A stretch of 64,000 nucleotides of DNA from Stenotrophomonas sp. MYb238 (GTDB lineage: Bacteria > Pseudomonadota > Gammaproteobacteria > Xanthomonadales > Xanthomonadaceae): the NCBI RefSeq assembly GCF_009496535.1, contig NZ_WIDL01000009.1, positions 58,431 through 122,430 of the forward strand, given 5' to 3'. Below, piece after piece: positions 33,012 through 40,819 of the stretch. Every line of letters begins with the position of its first letter. Positions within the stretch are counted from its first letter, which is position 1. The notes beneath the pieces were generated by a model. The model saw nothing but the letters and a program-made list of their open reading frames with translations. It was not told the DNA's origin and did no database searches. A program made the position numbers and the translations under genes.

Positions 33012-33989
33012 TTACTTGGACAGTTCCAGCAGGGTGGAGGACACCCAGCCCTTGTTGCCCAGTTCGTCCTCGACCTCCCACATCACGCCTTCCTTGTTGC
33101 CGGTCGGGTACAGCATCATGCCCGGGTCCAGCGAACGCACCGGCGCGCCGGTGCCCTTGGCGTTGGCCAGCAGGCGGCCCGGACGGGTCACCGTCACCGC
33201 CTGCTGGGCGTTGGCCGCCGAGGCGTTTTCCGGCAGGCCGCCGAGCTGGGCGACGATGTCGGTATAGGCCTGCAGGTAGGCCATGGTGATGACCTGGCCG
33301 ATCTCGGTGTTGGCGTAGCCGCCGACGCCGGCCGCGCCGAAGCCGCTGCCGCCGAACAGGCCGCCGCCGGCGCCGAAGCCGATGTCGCTCTTGCGCGCCG
33401 AGCCTTCGGAGATCGCGACCTGCTCGGAGGAGCGCACGTCGGTCACGGTCAGCACCACGTCGGCGGTCTTGCTGCGGAAGTTCAGGCCGCCGACGATCGC
33501 GCCGGCCTTGCCGCCGATCAGCCCGCCCAGCAGGCCGCCGATGGCGTTGCCGCCGGCGTTGCTGTTCTGCGAGACCAGGTCGGGGATCATCACGTAGTCG
33601 GCGGCCTTGATCTGGCCCTTGCCGACGTTGGAACGGCCGCGCAGGTCGCCGCTGGCGGCCAGCTCACGCTCGAACTGGCCGGCGGCCATGCCGGCGCCGC
33701 GGTCCACCAGGGTGAAGCAGCGCGAGCGGTTGACGAACACCTTGATCAGCCGCGACGGCGCCGGCAGCTGCTGGCCGGTCCACCAGTTGGTGGCGTCTTC
33801 CGGCTCGATCACCGAGATGGTGCCGATCGGGCGCTGGCACACCGGGATCTGGGCGGCGGCCTGCTTGCGCTGTTCCTGGGCCTGGGTACCGGTGTTCTTG
33901 AACGCCGCCTGCGCCGGCTGGCTGGAGACGACCGCGGCGATGCCCACGGTCAGGGCAGCCGCCATCAACGGCGAAAAGACATTACGCAT
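33012..33989 (-). CDS. CsgG/HfaB-family secreted protein
   Basis: A 325-residue protein with a signal peptide (MRNVFSPLMAAALTVGIAAVVSSQPAQA-AF) and no lipobox, unlike E. coli CsgG. Residues about 45-260 match the CsgG domain: RLIKVFVNRSRCFTLVDRG, AADYVMIPDLV, the Gly-rich GGLLGGLIGGKAGAIVGG, and SKTADVVLTVTDVRSSEQVAISEGSA. The last 60 residues look like an SH3-type domain (GVMWEVEDELGNKGWVSSTLLELS). CsgG-like proteins form secretion channels or periplasmic scaffolds; without curli genes nearby this one is not a curli exporter by context. It interrupts the usual dacC-ybeD neighbourhood together with the lpxR-like gene, from which it diverges. Confidence 0.8.
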   Translation of the reverse strand: MRNVFSPLMAAALTVGIAAVVSSQPAQAAFKNTGTQAQEQRKQAAAQIPVCQRPIGTISVIEPEDATNWWTGQQLPAPSRLIKVFVNRSRCFTLVDRGAGMAAGQFERELAASGDLRGRSNVGKGQIKAADYVMIPDLVSQNSNAGGNAIGGLLGGLIGGKAGAIVGGLNFRSKTADVVLTVTDVRSSEQVAISEGSARKSDIGFGAGGGLFGGSGFGAAGVGGYANTEIGQVITMAYLQAYTDIVAQLGGLPENASAANAQQAVTVTRPGRLLANAKGTGAPVRSLDPGMMLYPTGNKEGVMWEVEDELGNKGWVSSTLLELSK

Positions 33990-34287
33990 AGCTGTGTATT
34001 CCCCATTAACCTGCGCCTCGCGGGGGCGCGTTCCATTGGTCTGAAAACCCGGCGACAGGTCCTGGTCCTTGCGGGCAGCCAGTCCGGCAAGCGCGGAGTG
34101 TCGGCGGCGATGCTACCGCAGGGCCATGACGGTTTCCAACCTCCGTCCGTCACGGTTTGCGGCCCCCGTGGACCCGCCCCGGCGGCGGGTCCGCGGCGCT
34201 GCAACGATGTGATCCGCCGTCCTCACTGCGTCCATGCGCGAACGGCCGGTAAGCTGCGCGCACTTTCCCCGAACCGGATACGAGTGG
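33990..34287. promoter_or_regulatory. Divergent promoter region of CsgG-like and LpxR-like genes
   Basis: About 300 bases separate the two divergent starts. No operator-like palindrome stands out. The leftward gene has only a short AT-rich stretch just before its start, and nothing else here is recognisable as a gene. Confidence 0.4.
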
Positions 34288-35349
34288 ATGGATATCCGCC
34301 CCTGGCTGCCCCTGGCCCTGGCATTGGCGCTCGCCGGCAACGACGACGCACACGCCGCGCCTCCCCGTCCCGATACCTGCACCGGCAGCGCCCTGCGCGA
34401 CCACCCGCCGGCGGTCAACTTCCGCGTCGACAACGACCTGTTCGGCGGCGCCCACCAGGACCAGGGCTATACCAACGGTGCGCTGCTGACCTTCGTCTCG
34501 CCCAACCTGGTCGATTACACCGACGACCCCTGCCTGCCGGCTCCTGCGCGCTGGATCAACCGTCACCTGGAGCGGTTGCAGCCGGGCGGGTTCGAGCAGC
34601 AGAACATGATCTTCAGCATCGGCCAGGGGCTGTTCACGCCGACCGACAGCACCCGCACCGACCTGATCGAGGACGACCGTCCGTATGCCGGCGTGCTGCT
34701 GGCCAATTTCGGCTACAACGCGCGCAAAGGCGACCGCCTGCGCACCACCCAGCTGGCGGTGGGCATGGTCGGCCCGTCGGCGCAGGGCAGGCAGGTGCAG
34801 GATGCGGTGCACAGCGTGCTGCACGACGAGAAGTTCATGGGCTGGAAGCACCAGCTGCACGACGAGCCGGTGTTCCGGCTGCTGCACGAGCGCATGCGGC
34901 GCTGGCCGGCCAACGCGCCGGGCGGCTGGGGCTGGGATGCGATCAGCCACTGGGGAGGCGCGGTCGGCAACCTGGCGACCTACGCCAATGCCGGCGCCGA
35001 GGTGCGTCTGGGCTGGAAGCTGCCGGACGATTTCGGCAGTTCGCCGATGCGCCCGGCCGGCGAGAACACCGCGCCGACCCGCGACGGCCGCGCGCCGGGC
35101 TGGTCGACGCACCTGTTCATGACCACCGACGCGCGCTGGGTGCTGCGCGACATCACCCTGGACGGCAACACCTTCCGCCACAGCCACAGCGTGGACAAGC
35201 GCCCGCTCGTGGCCGACATCGGCTATGGCGTGGCGGTGATGCGCGGCAAGTGGAAATTCGCCCTGGCCCGCTACCACCGCACCCGCGAGTTCGAGGGACA
35301 GAAGGAGCGGCCGCTGTTCGGCAGCTTCACCATCAGCCGCACGCTGTAG
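34288..35349 (+). CDS. lpxR: LpxR-like lipid A deacylase (DUF2219)
   Basis: A 353-residue outer-membrane barrel protein from ATG 34288; the longer frame from 34234 lacks a ribosome site and would bury the signal peptide (WLPLALALALAGNDDAHA). It matches LpxR: NFRVDNDLFGGAHQDQGYTNGALL carries the Asn-Asp and Ser/Thr-type calcium and catalytic region, EDDRPYAGVLLANFGYN and MGWKHQLHDEPVF hold the conserved His/Glu segment, and the C-terminal strands end in ISRTL. LpxR removes the 3'-acyloxyacyl chain of lipid A in Salmonella and Helicobacter. Activity here is by homology only. Confidence 0.85.
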   Translation: MDIRPWLPLALALALAGNDDAHAAPPRPDTCTGSALRDHPPAVNFRVDNDLFGGAHQDQGYTNGALLTFVSPNLVDYTDDPCLPAPARWINRHLERLQPGGFEQQNMIFSIGQGLFTPTDSTRTDLIEDDRPYAGVLLANFGYNARKGDRLRTTQLAVGMVGPSAQGRQVQDAVHSVLHDEKFMGWKHQLHDEPVFRLLHERMRRWPANAPGGWGWDAISHWGGAVGNLATYANAGAEVRLGWKLPDDFGSSPMRPAGENTAPTRDGRAPGWSTHLFMTTDARWVLRDITLDGNTFRHSHSVDKRPLVADIGYGVAVMRGKWKFALARYHRTREFEGQKERPLFGSFTISRTL

Positions 35350-35363
35350 CCGCGGCACCTGCG

Positions 35364-35393
35364 AAAAAAAAGCCGGCTTGCGCCGGCTTTTTT
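35364..35393. terminator. Bidirectional terminator between lpxR-like gene and dacC
   Basis: A8, stem GCCGGC-TTGC-GCCGGC, T6: a perfect two-way intrinsic terminator placed 15 bases past the lpxR-like stop and 12 bases from the dacC stop. Confidence 0.97.
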
Positions 35394-35404
35394 CATGCGT
35401 CCGC

Positions 35405-36616
35405 TCAGGACTTCCACCACATCATGAAGGCGTCCCACAGGCGCTTGAAGAAGCCGCCCTCCTCCACCGCCTGCACCGCCACCAGCGGCGACTCGGCGAC
35501 GATCTTGCCGTCCAACGCCACCTTCACCGTACCGATCTGCTGGCCCGCGGCAATCGGCGCCACCAGCTGCCTGGGCACGTCCATGCTGGGCTTGAGGTCC
35601 GCATAGCGGCCGCGCGGCACGCTGACCAGCAGCGGCTGCGCCACGCCCAGCTGCACTTCGTCGGCGGCGCCCTTCCATACGTGCTGCGTGGTCACCGCCT
35701 TGCCGGTTTCGTAGAGGCGGTGGGTCTCGAAGAAGCGGAAGCCCCAGTTGAGCAGCGCCAGGCTGTCGTCGGCACGCTGCTTTTCCGAGGCGCCGCCCAT
35801 CAGCACCGCGATCAGGCGCTGGTCGCCGCGCTGGGCCGAGCTGAGCAGGCAGTAGCCGGCCGCCGAGGTATGGCCGGTCTTGATGCCGTCCACGCTCGCG
35901 TCGCGCCACAGCAGCAGGTTGCGGTTGGGCTGGGTGATGTTGCCTACGGTGAATTCCTTGATCTTGTTGTAGGCGTAAGTTTCCGGGTAATCGCGCACGA
36001 ACGCGCGGCCCAGCAGCGCCAGGTCGTAGGCGCTGGACTGGTGGCCCTCGGCGGTCAGGCCGTGGGCGTTGACGAAGTGCGAGTCCTTCATGCCGAGCTT
36101 GGCGGCATAGTTGTTCATCAGCGCAGCAAAGGCTTCCTGGCTGCCGGCGGCGTGCTCGGCCAGGGCGATGGCGGCGTCGTTGCCCGACTGGATCGCCATG
36201 CCCTTTTCCATGTCCTCCAGGCGCGCGGTCTGGTTGACCGGGAAGCCGCTGTAGCTGCCGTCGGTGCCGGCGCCGCCCTCGCGCCAGGCGCGCTCGCTCA
36301 TCATCACCTGGTCGTCGGGCTTGATCTTGCCGTTGCGGGTCTCGGCCGCCAGCACGTAGGACGTCATCACCTTGGTGATGCTGGCCGGCGGCAGCGGCAT
36401 GTGGATGTTCTCGCCGGCCAGCACCTGCCCGGAGGCGTAGTCCATCAGCACCCAGGCGCTGGACTTGGACGGCACCGGGGCCGGCGGGATCGCCACCTGG
36501 GCGGGTGCGGCGGCGGCGGCCGGCGCGGGCGTCGGAACCGGGGTGGGCGTCTGGGCGGAGGCCAGGCCGATGGCGAACGTCGTGGCCATGGCGGCGGCGG
36601 CAAAGCGGAATTTCAT
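35405..36616 (-). CDS. dacC: D-alanyl-D-alanine carboxypeptidase (PBP5/6 type)
   Basis: A 403-residue periplasmic enzyme that trims the terminal D-Ala from peptidoglycan pentapeptides. ATG 36616 gives a signal peptide (MKFRFAAAAMATTFAIGLASA-QT), followed by a Pro/Ala linker. Active-site motifs are SITK with nucleophile S79, SGN and KTGHT. A C-terminal beta domain (about 285-375) is followed by an amphipathic end (GFFKRLWDAFMMWWKS), which anchors such proteins to the membrane surface. It ends the mltB-rlpA-dacC group. The symbol dacA is equally usual. Confidence 0.95.
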   Translation of the reverse strand: MKFRFAAAAMATTFAIGLASAQTPTPVPTPAPAAAAAPAQVAIPPAPVPSKSSAWVLMDYASGQVLAGENIHMPLPPASITKVMTSYVLAAETRNGKIKPDDQVMMSERAWREGGAGTDGSYSGFPVNQTARLEDMEKGMAIQSGNDAAIALAEHAAGSQEAFAALMNNYAAKLGMKDSHFVNAHGLTAEGHQSSAYDLALLGRAFVRDYPETYAYNKIKEFTVGNITQPNRNLLLWRDASVDGIKTGHTSAAGYCLLSSAQRGDQRLIAVLMGGASEKQRADDSLALLNWGFRFFETHRLYETGKAVTTQHVWKGAADEVQLGVAQPLLVSVPRGRYADLKPSMDVPRQLVAPIAAGQQIGTVKVALDGKIVAESPLVAVQAVEEGGFFKRLWDAFMMWWKS

Positions 36617-36749
36617 CGGAAAGCGGTTCCTGTCGGGACAAGGAATGGAAAACAGGCGGTCATTGTAGGACGTGCGGACGCTATCGCATCGGTGGCAGCG
36701 TCGCGCGGACGCGGCCGGCGGAGCGTTACGGCCGGCGGCAGGACCGCGG

Positions 36750-37958
36750 TCAATCGCGCACGATCTGCGGCCTGCCGAACCCCAGACCGGCGATGCGGCC
36801 GGCAAGTTCCGCCGCCTTGGCCACGTCGTCGGCCGGCACCCGCAGGCGCCACAGCGTGCGGCCGCCGCTGACGACATCGCTGAGCGTGGCGCCGGCGATG
36901 CCGGCCGCGCTCAGCTGCCCCAAAGCGCGGGAAGCGTTGTCGCGGCTGGAGAAACTGGCGACCTGCAGCAGGATCGCGCCCAGCGCGCGCGCCGCCGCGT
37001 CGGGCGCCGGCGTTGGCGCCGCCGGTGCGATGGCCGCGGAAGCCGGCGGCGGGGACGCCGTGGCGGTGGAAGCAGGCAGCGCCTGCACGGCCACGGCCTG
37101 CGCCGCCGGACCGGCGGCGCTGACTTCGGCCGGGCGCGGGACAGCCGGCGTCGGCAACCGCTCGACCAGTTGGTCCATGCGGCTGGGCGCTGGCGCGGCC
37201 GCGGCGGCGGTCGTGGCAGCCGGCACCGCGGTACGGCCGCGTGCCGGGCGCGGCCTGTCGCCGGCGGCCAGCAGGTTGTCGCTGCCCGGCGCCAGCCCGC
37301 GCACCTCCACCCGGCCGGTGCCGCGCTGGGTGATGCCCAGCCGCACCGCCGCGGCGTAGCTCAGGTCGATCACCCGGCCGTCGTGGAACGGGCCGCGGTC
37401 GTTGACCCGCACGATCACCGACTCGCCGTTGTCCAGGTTGGTGACGCGGGCAAAGCTGGGCAGCGGCAGCGTCTTGTGCGCGGCGGTGAACTGGTACATG
37501 TCGTAGACCTCGCGATTGGAGGTCAGGCGGCCGTGGAACTTGGCGCCGTAATAGGACGCGGTGCCCTGCTCGACGTATTCGTCGACCCGCTCCATCACCC
37601 GGTATTCCTTGCCCAGCACCACGTACGGCGACCTGTTGCCGACGGCCGAACGCGGCTCCTCGCGCACCACCGGCTCGGGAATGCAGGCCACGTCGGGCAC
37701 GTAGTCGGGCGTGCTGTCCTTCACGCCCGGGCGGTACAGGCCGCCGGCGACGTAATTGCCGCGCGTGCCGGGATCCTCCTGCGCCTTGGCGTAGGGCGAG
37801 CCCTCCGGGCAATGCGGCGGACGGCCGCCACGCCCCTGCACCACGCTGCCGGCCGGCTGGCCCTGGCCGTGGCCGGCGGACTTCGGCTTGGGCGGCGCGC
37901 TGCTGCAGGCGGCCAGCCCGAGCACGATCAACGCGGGGACCAGCCAGCGGATGTTCAT
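36750..37958 (-). CDS. rlpA: RlpA-like septal ring lytic transglycosylase
   Basis: A 402-residue lipoprotein: signal peptide with lipobox GLAAC (LIVLGLAAC-SS). The double-psi beta-barrel (about 115-220) has GTASYYGAKFHGRLTSN, TLPLPSFARVTNLDNG and VRVNDRGPFHDGRVIDLSYAAA, the RlpA core; a long Ala/Pro-rich linker leads to a C-terminal SPOR domain (about 320-398). RlpA cleaves stem-less glycan strands at the septum in Pseudomonas. Its start overlaps the mltB stop (ATGA), so the pair is translationally coupled. Confidence 0.93.
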   Translation of the reverse strand: MNIRWLVPALIVLGLAACSSAPPKPKSAGHGQGQPAGSVVQGRGGRPPHCPEGSPYAKAQEDPGTRGNYVAGGLYRPGVKDSTPDYVPDVACIPEPVVREEPRSAVGNRSPYVVLGKEYRVMERVDEYVEQGTASYYGAKFHGRLTSNREVYDMYQFTAAHKTLPLPSFARVTNLDNGESVIVRVNDRGPFHDGRVIDLSYAAAVRLGITQRGTGRVEVRGLAPGSDNLLAAGDRPRPARGRTAVPAATTAAAAAPAPSRMDQLVERLPTPAVPRPAEVSAAGPAAQAVAVQALPASTATASPPPASAAIAPAAPTPAPDAAARALGAILLQVASFSSRDNASRALGQLSAAGIAGATLSDVVSGGRTLWRLRVPADDVAKAAELAGRIAGLGFGRPQIVRD

Positions 37959-39091
37959 GCCGGCGGCAACTCGCGGCCGGCGATGGCCTGCGACAGCTGG
38001 AACACGGCCATCGCGTACATCTTGGAGAGGTTGTAGCGGGTGATCGCGTAGTAGTTCTGGAAGCCCAGCCAGTACTGCTTGCCGTTGCTGCCTTCCAGCG
38101 TGATCGGCGTGGCGGTGGCGCCGGCCGCACGCACCGGCACGACCGGGTGGTAACCGCTCGCGGCCAGGGCGTCCAGGCCCAGGTTCGGCGTCCAGTCGAC
38201 CGGGTTGAGTTCCTCGCGGCCGGCATCGAGCGTGGCCGGCACCGCGACCGTGCCGCCGCGCACCCAGCCGCCCTTCTTCACGAAGTAGTTGGCGATGGAG
38301 GCGAACACGTCATCAAAGCTGTTGAACAGGTCGCGGCGGCCGTCGCCATCGCCGTCCACGGCGTAGTCCAGGTAGCTGGAGGGCATGAACTGGCCCATGC
38401 CCATCGCCCCGGCGTAGCTGCCCTTGAGCGCGGCGATGTCCAGCTTCTCCAGCGCGCCCAGTTCGAACAGCTTGGCCAGTTCGTCGCGGAAGAACAGTTC
38501 GCGCCGCACCTCGCGCTCGAGTTTTTCCGGGTCGCCGCTGCGCGGGTACTTGAACGCCAGCGTGTACAGCGCGTCGAGCACGCGGTGGTTGCCGGCATTG
38601 GCGCCGTAGCTGGTCTCCACCCCGATGATCGCCACGATCACCTCGGCCGGCACGCCGGTGCGGTCCTGCACGCGCTGGAGTTCGGCGCGATGCTGGGCCA
38701 GGAACTTTTTGCCGCCGTCGATGCGCGCCTGGCTGATGAACATCGGCCGGTACTCGTTCCACGGCTTGACCCGCTCGGCCGGGCGCGACATGGCGGCGAT
38801 GATCGGTTCGCGGATCTGCGCCTGCGCCAGCACCGATTCGATATAGGCCGGGTCCAGTTTGTAGCGCGCGGCGGTGTCGCGCACGAAGTTGGCGCGCGCG
38901 GTCTCGAACGGCACCGGGGTCAGGTCCACCGGCGGCAGGTCCGGTTTGCGCTCCGGCGCGGCTTCGGCCGGTGCAGTGCCCTTGCCGACCGGTTTTTCCA
39001 CCGGTTGCGGGGCGGGGGCGGGAGCCTGGGGCTGGGTCGCGCAGGCGACCATGCCCAGGGTGAGACAGCAGACCAGGACGCGTCGAATCAT
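37955..39091 (-). CDS. mltB: Membrane-bound lytic murein transglycosylase B
   Basis: A 378-residue lipoprotein with lipobox GMVAC (LTLGMVAC-AT), then a Pro-rich linker. The SLT-type domain carries the catalytic Glu E159 in IIGVETSYGANAGNH, AFKYPRSGDPEKLE, and GAMGMGQFMPSSYLDYAVDGDGDGRRDLF, whose Asp-rich loop is the calcium site known from Slt35. The enzyme cuts murein glycan and forms 1,6-anhydro ends. First gene of mltB-rlpA-dacC; the 615 bases upstream separate it from rodA. Confidence 0.95.
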   Translation of the reverse strand: MIRRVLVCCLTLGMVACATQPQAPAPAPQPVEKPVGKGTAPAEAAPERKPDLPPVDLTPVPFETARANFVRDTAARYKLDPAYIESVLAQAQIREPIIAAMSRPAERVKPWNEYRPMFISQARIDGGKKFLAQHRAELQRVQDRTGVPAEVIVAIIGVETSYGANAGNHRVLDALYTLAFKYPRSGDPEKLEREVRRELFFRDELAKLFELGALEKLDIAALKGSYAGAMGMGQFMPSSYLDYAVDGDGDGRRDLFNSFDDVFASIANYFVKKGGWVRGGTVAVPATLDAGREELNPVDWTPNLGLDALAASGYHPVVPVRAAGATATPITLEGSNGKQYWLGFQNYYAITRYNLSKMYAMAVFQLSQAIAGRELPPA

Positions 39092-39404
39092 CGGCCGAGA
39101 TTAACAGGTCATGGATGAATTTCCATCAATAACACCATGAATCGCAACGGGATTGAAGCTTGCCCCCTGGTTCCTGTGGAAGCGCGGATACAACGCATCG
39201 CGAGGCAGGAAAACTGAATACGCAGAATGTCAGAAAGCCCCGCGAGTCGATGTCGGACAACGCCTTGGCCGAGGCGCGGGATTCTCCGACAGCAGGTCGA
39301 GCGCCGACGGACAGGGAAGCGGCAGGCTGACGCCGCGTGGTCCGCGTGCGACGTGTGACTGGGCTTCCAGCGGCGAAATCAACGGTAAGCGGCGCGAATC
39401 CTGC

Positions 39405-39568
39405 GGAAAACCGGGGTACCGGCCGCACCTCCCATCCCGTGGGTGCGGCCGGTACCCGACCGGATGCCCGCGCTGGCCGGGCGTCTCCCCACGCCCGGCC
39501 GGCGGCCTCCGGTCTTGCCGGCCCGCGATCGCGGACCGGCTGCCACGGCGCGACGGCGTCCTGCGGCG
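39405..39568 (-). ncRNA. Candidate small RNA with three consecutive hairpins
   Basis: Reading leftward from an inferred start near 39568, the transcript would fold into three stems: GCCGG-CCCGCGA type arms at 39517-39540 (one mismatch), a perfect 10-base-pair stem GGCCGGGCGT / ACGCCCGGCC at 39475-39500 with a six-base loop, and a perfect 16-base-pair stem at 39414-39457 with a 12-base loop. The last is followed by CCGGTTTTCC, a weak terminator tail. Loops on this strand are G-rich (GGGGAG and CACGGGATGGGA, with GGA elements). I know of no characterised RNA at this position; it is a prediction from structure and promoter geometry only. Confidence 0.3.
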
Positions 39569-39574
39569 GGCGCC

Positions 39575-39616
39575 ATTGTGAGGCTTTTGTTAAACCAAGT
39601 GTTTGATCCTGATCAA
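39575..39616 (-). promoter_or_regulatory. FNR/Anr-type box with -10 element
   Basis: TTGAT-CCTG-ATCAA at 39603-39616 matches the FNR consensus TTGAT-N4-ATCAA exactly. On the minus strand a CACAAT hexamer (39575-39580) could be the -10 element. A start about 7 bases further would be near 39568 and place the box centre close to -41.5, the class II activator position. The target would be the hairpin RNA above or, with a long leader, mltB. Confidence 0.45.
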
Positions 39617-39706
39617 AGCCGCCGACCGACGTCGCACTTTCGCGCCCGGTCCAGGCCATCGCCCCGCCCCCCGTCCGGGGCGGCCTGCGCGCCGCGCGCG
39701 CGGGCG

Positions 39707-40819
39707 TCAGCCGTAGCCGCCGTGCACCGGGTTGTGGCTGCGCGCGGCCATCACCAGGCCGAAGCCGGCCAGCAGCGACACGGCGGCCGTGCCGCCGTAG
39801 CTGATCAGCGGCATCGGCACCCCGACCACCGGCAGCAGGCCGGAGATCATGCCGCCGTTGACCAGCGCGTAGACGAAGAACGACAGGCCGGTGGCGCCGG
39901 CGACCAGGCGCGAATAGCCGTCGCGCGACTGCACCGCGATCCACAGGCAGCGGCCGACCACGAACAGGTAGAGCGCCAGCACCGTGGCCACGCCGATCCA
40001 GCCGAACTCCTCGCTCAGCACCGAGAAGGCGAAGTCGGTGGTCTGCTCGGGAATGAAGTTCAGGTGCGACTGCGAGCCCAGCCCCCAGCCCTTGCCGGCC
40101 AGTCCGCCGGACCCGATCGCGATCTTGGACTGGATGATGTTCCAGCCGGCGCCGAGCGCATCGCTCTCCGGGTCCAGGAACATCATGATGCGGTCCTTCT
40201 GGTACGGCATCAGGAACCAGAACCAGGCGACGGGCGCGGCTGCGGCGACGCCGCCCACGCCCAGCCCCACCCACCACCACGGCAGCCCGGCCAGCAGCAG
40301 CACGAAGGCGCCGCTGGCGGCGATCAGCATCGCGGTGCCGAAATCCGGCTGCAGCATCACCAGCGCGGTCGGCACGCCGATGATCACGCCGGCCACCAGT
40401 ACCACCGGTATGCGCGGCGGCAGCGGCATGCGGTGCAGGTACCAGGCGACCATCATCGGCATGCTCACCTTGAGCAGTTCCGCCGGCTGCAGGTAGAACA
40501 GCTTCAGGTCCAGCCACTGCCGGCCGTATTTGCCGGTGCCCAGGACGAACACCGCCAGCAGCGGCAGCATCGACAGCGCGTAGATCAGCGGCGTCCAGGC
40601 GCGGATGCGCAGGATCGGCACCCGCGCGATCGCCCACATCGCCAGCAGGCCGACGCCGAAACGCGCGCCCTGCGCCATCACCAGGCTGCTGCCGCCGGCG
40701 CTGTCCAGCACCGCCAGGCCCATCGCCATCAGCGCGCCCAGCGCGAGCAGCAGCGGCCAGTCCAGGCCGCGGGTGAGGCGCTGGGTCATCTCCAGCAGCC
40801 AGCGCAGGAAATCCCTCAT
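39707..40819 (-). CDS. rodA: Rod-shape SEDS glycosyltransferase RodA
   Basis: A 370-residue inner-membrane protein with about ten helices. It polymerises lipid II into glycan strands with PBP2 in the elongasome. Signatures are the loop YGRQWLDLKLFYLQPAELLKVSMP with the essential Asp/Glu region, PTALVMLQPDFGTAML, the extracellular PESDALGAGWNIIQSKIAIGSGGLAGKGWG segment, and GVPMPLISYGGTAAVS near the end. Its start overlaps the mrdA stop by 4 bases. Last gene of mreBCD-mrdA-rodA. Confidence 0.97.
   Translation of the reverse strand: MRDFLRWLLEMTQRLTRGLDWPLLLALGALMAMGLAVLDSAGGSSLVMAQGARFGVGLLAMWAIARVPILRIRAWTPLIYALSMLPLLAVFVLGTGKYGRQWLDLKLFYLQPAELLKVSMPMMVAWYLHRMPLPPRIPVVLVAGVIIGVPTALVMLQPDFGTAMLIAASGAFVLLLAGLPWWWVGLGVGGVAAAAPVAWFWFLMPYQKDRIMMFLDPESDALGAGWNIIQSKIAIGSGGLAGKGWGLGSQSHLNFIPEQTTDFAFSVLSEEFGWIGVATVLALYLFVVGRCLWIAVQSRDGYSRLVAGATGLSFFVYALVNGGMISGLLPVVGVPMPLISYGGTAAVSLLAGFGLVMAARSHNPVHGGYG

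Larger units (their letters stand above)
39092..39706. other. 615-base intergenic region between rodA and mltB
   Basis: No protein gene is convincing; long GC-rich frames on both strands have no motif. It contains, from left to right, the mltB promoter area (AT-richer near 39100-39160), hairpins at 39414-39457, 39475-39500 and 39517-39540, an FNR-type box at 39603-39616, and a C/G-rich stretch up to the rodA stop. See the separate ncRNA and regulatory entries. Confidence 0.6.

Noticed and set aside
33012-33989. Curli secretion channel CsgG
   Set aside because: No lipobox and no curli genes nearby; only the domain family is supported.
39149-39165. GCAACGGGATTGAAGC resembles the end of some CRISPR repeats
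   Set aside because: It occurs once, with no spaced repeats or cas genes nearby.
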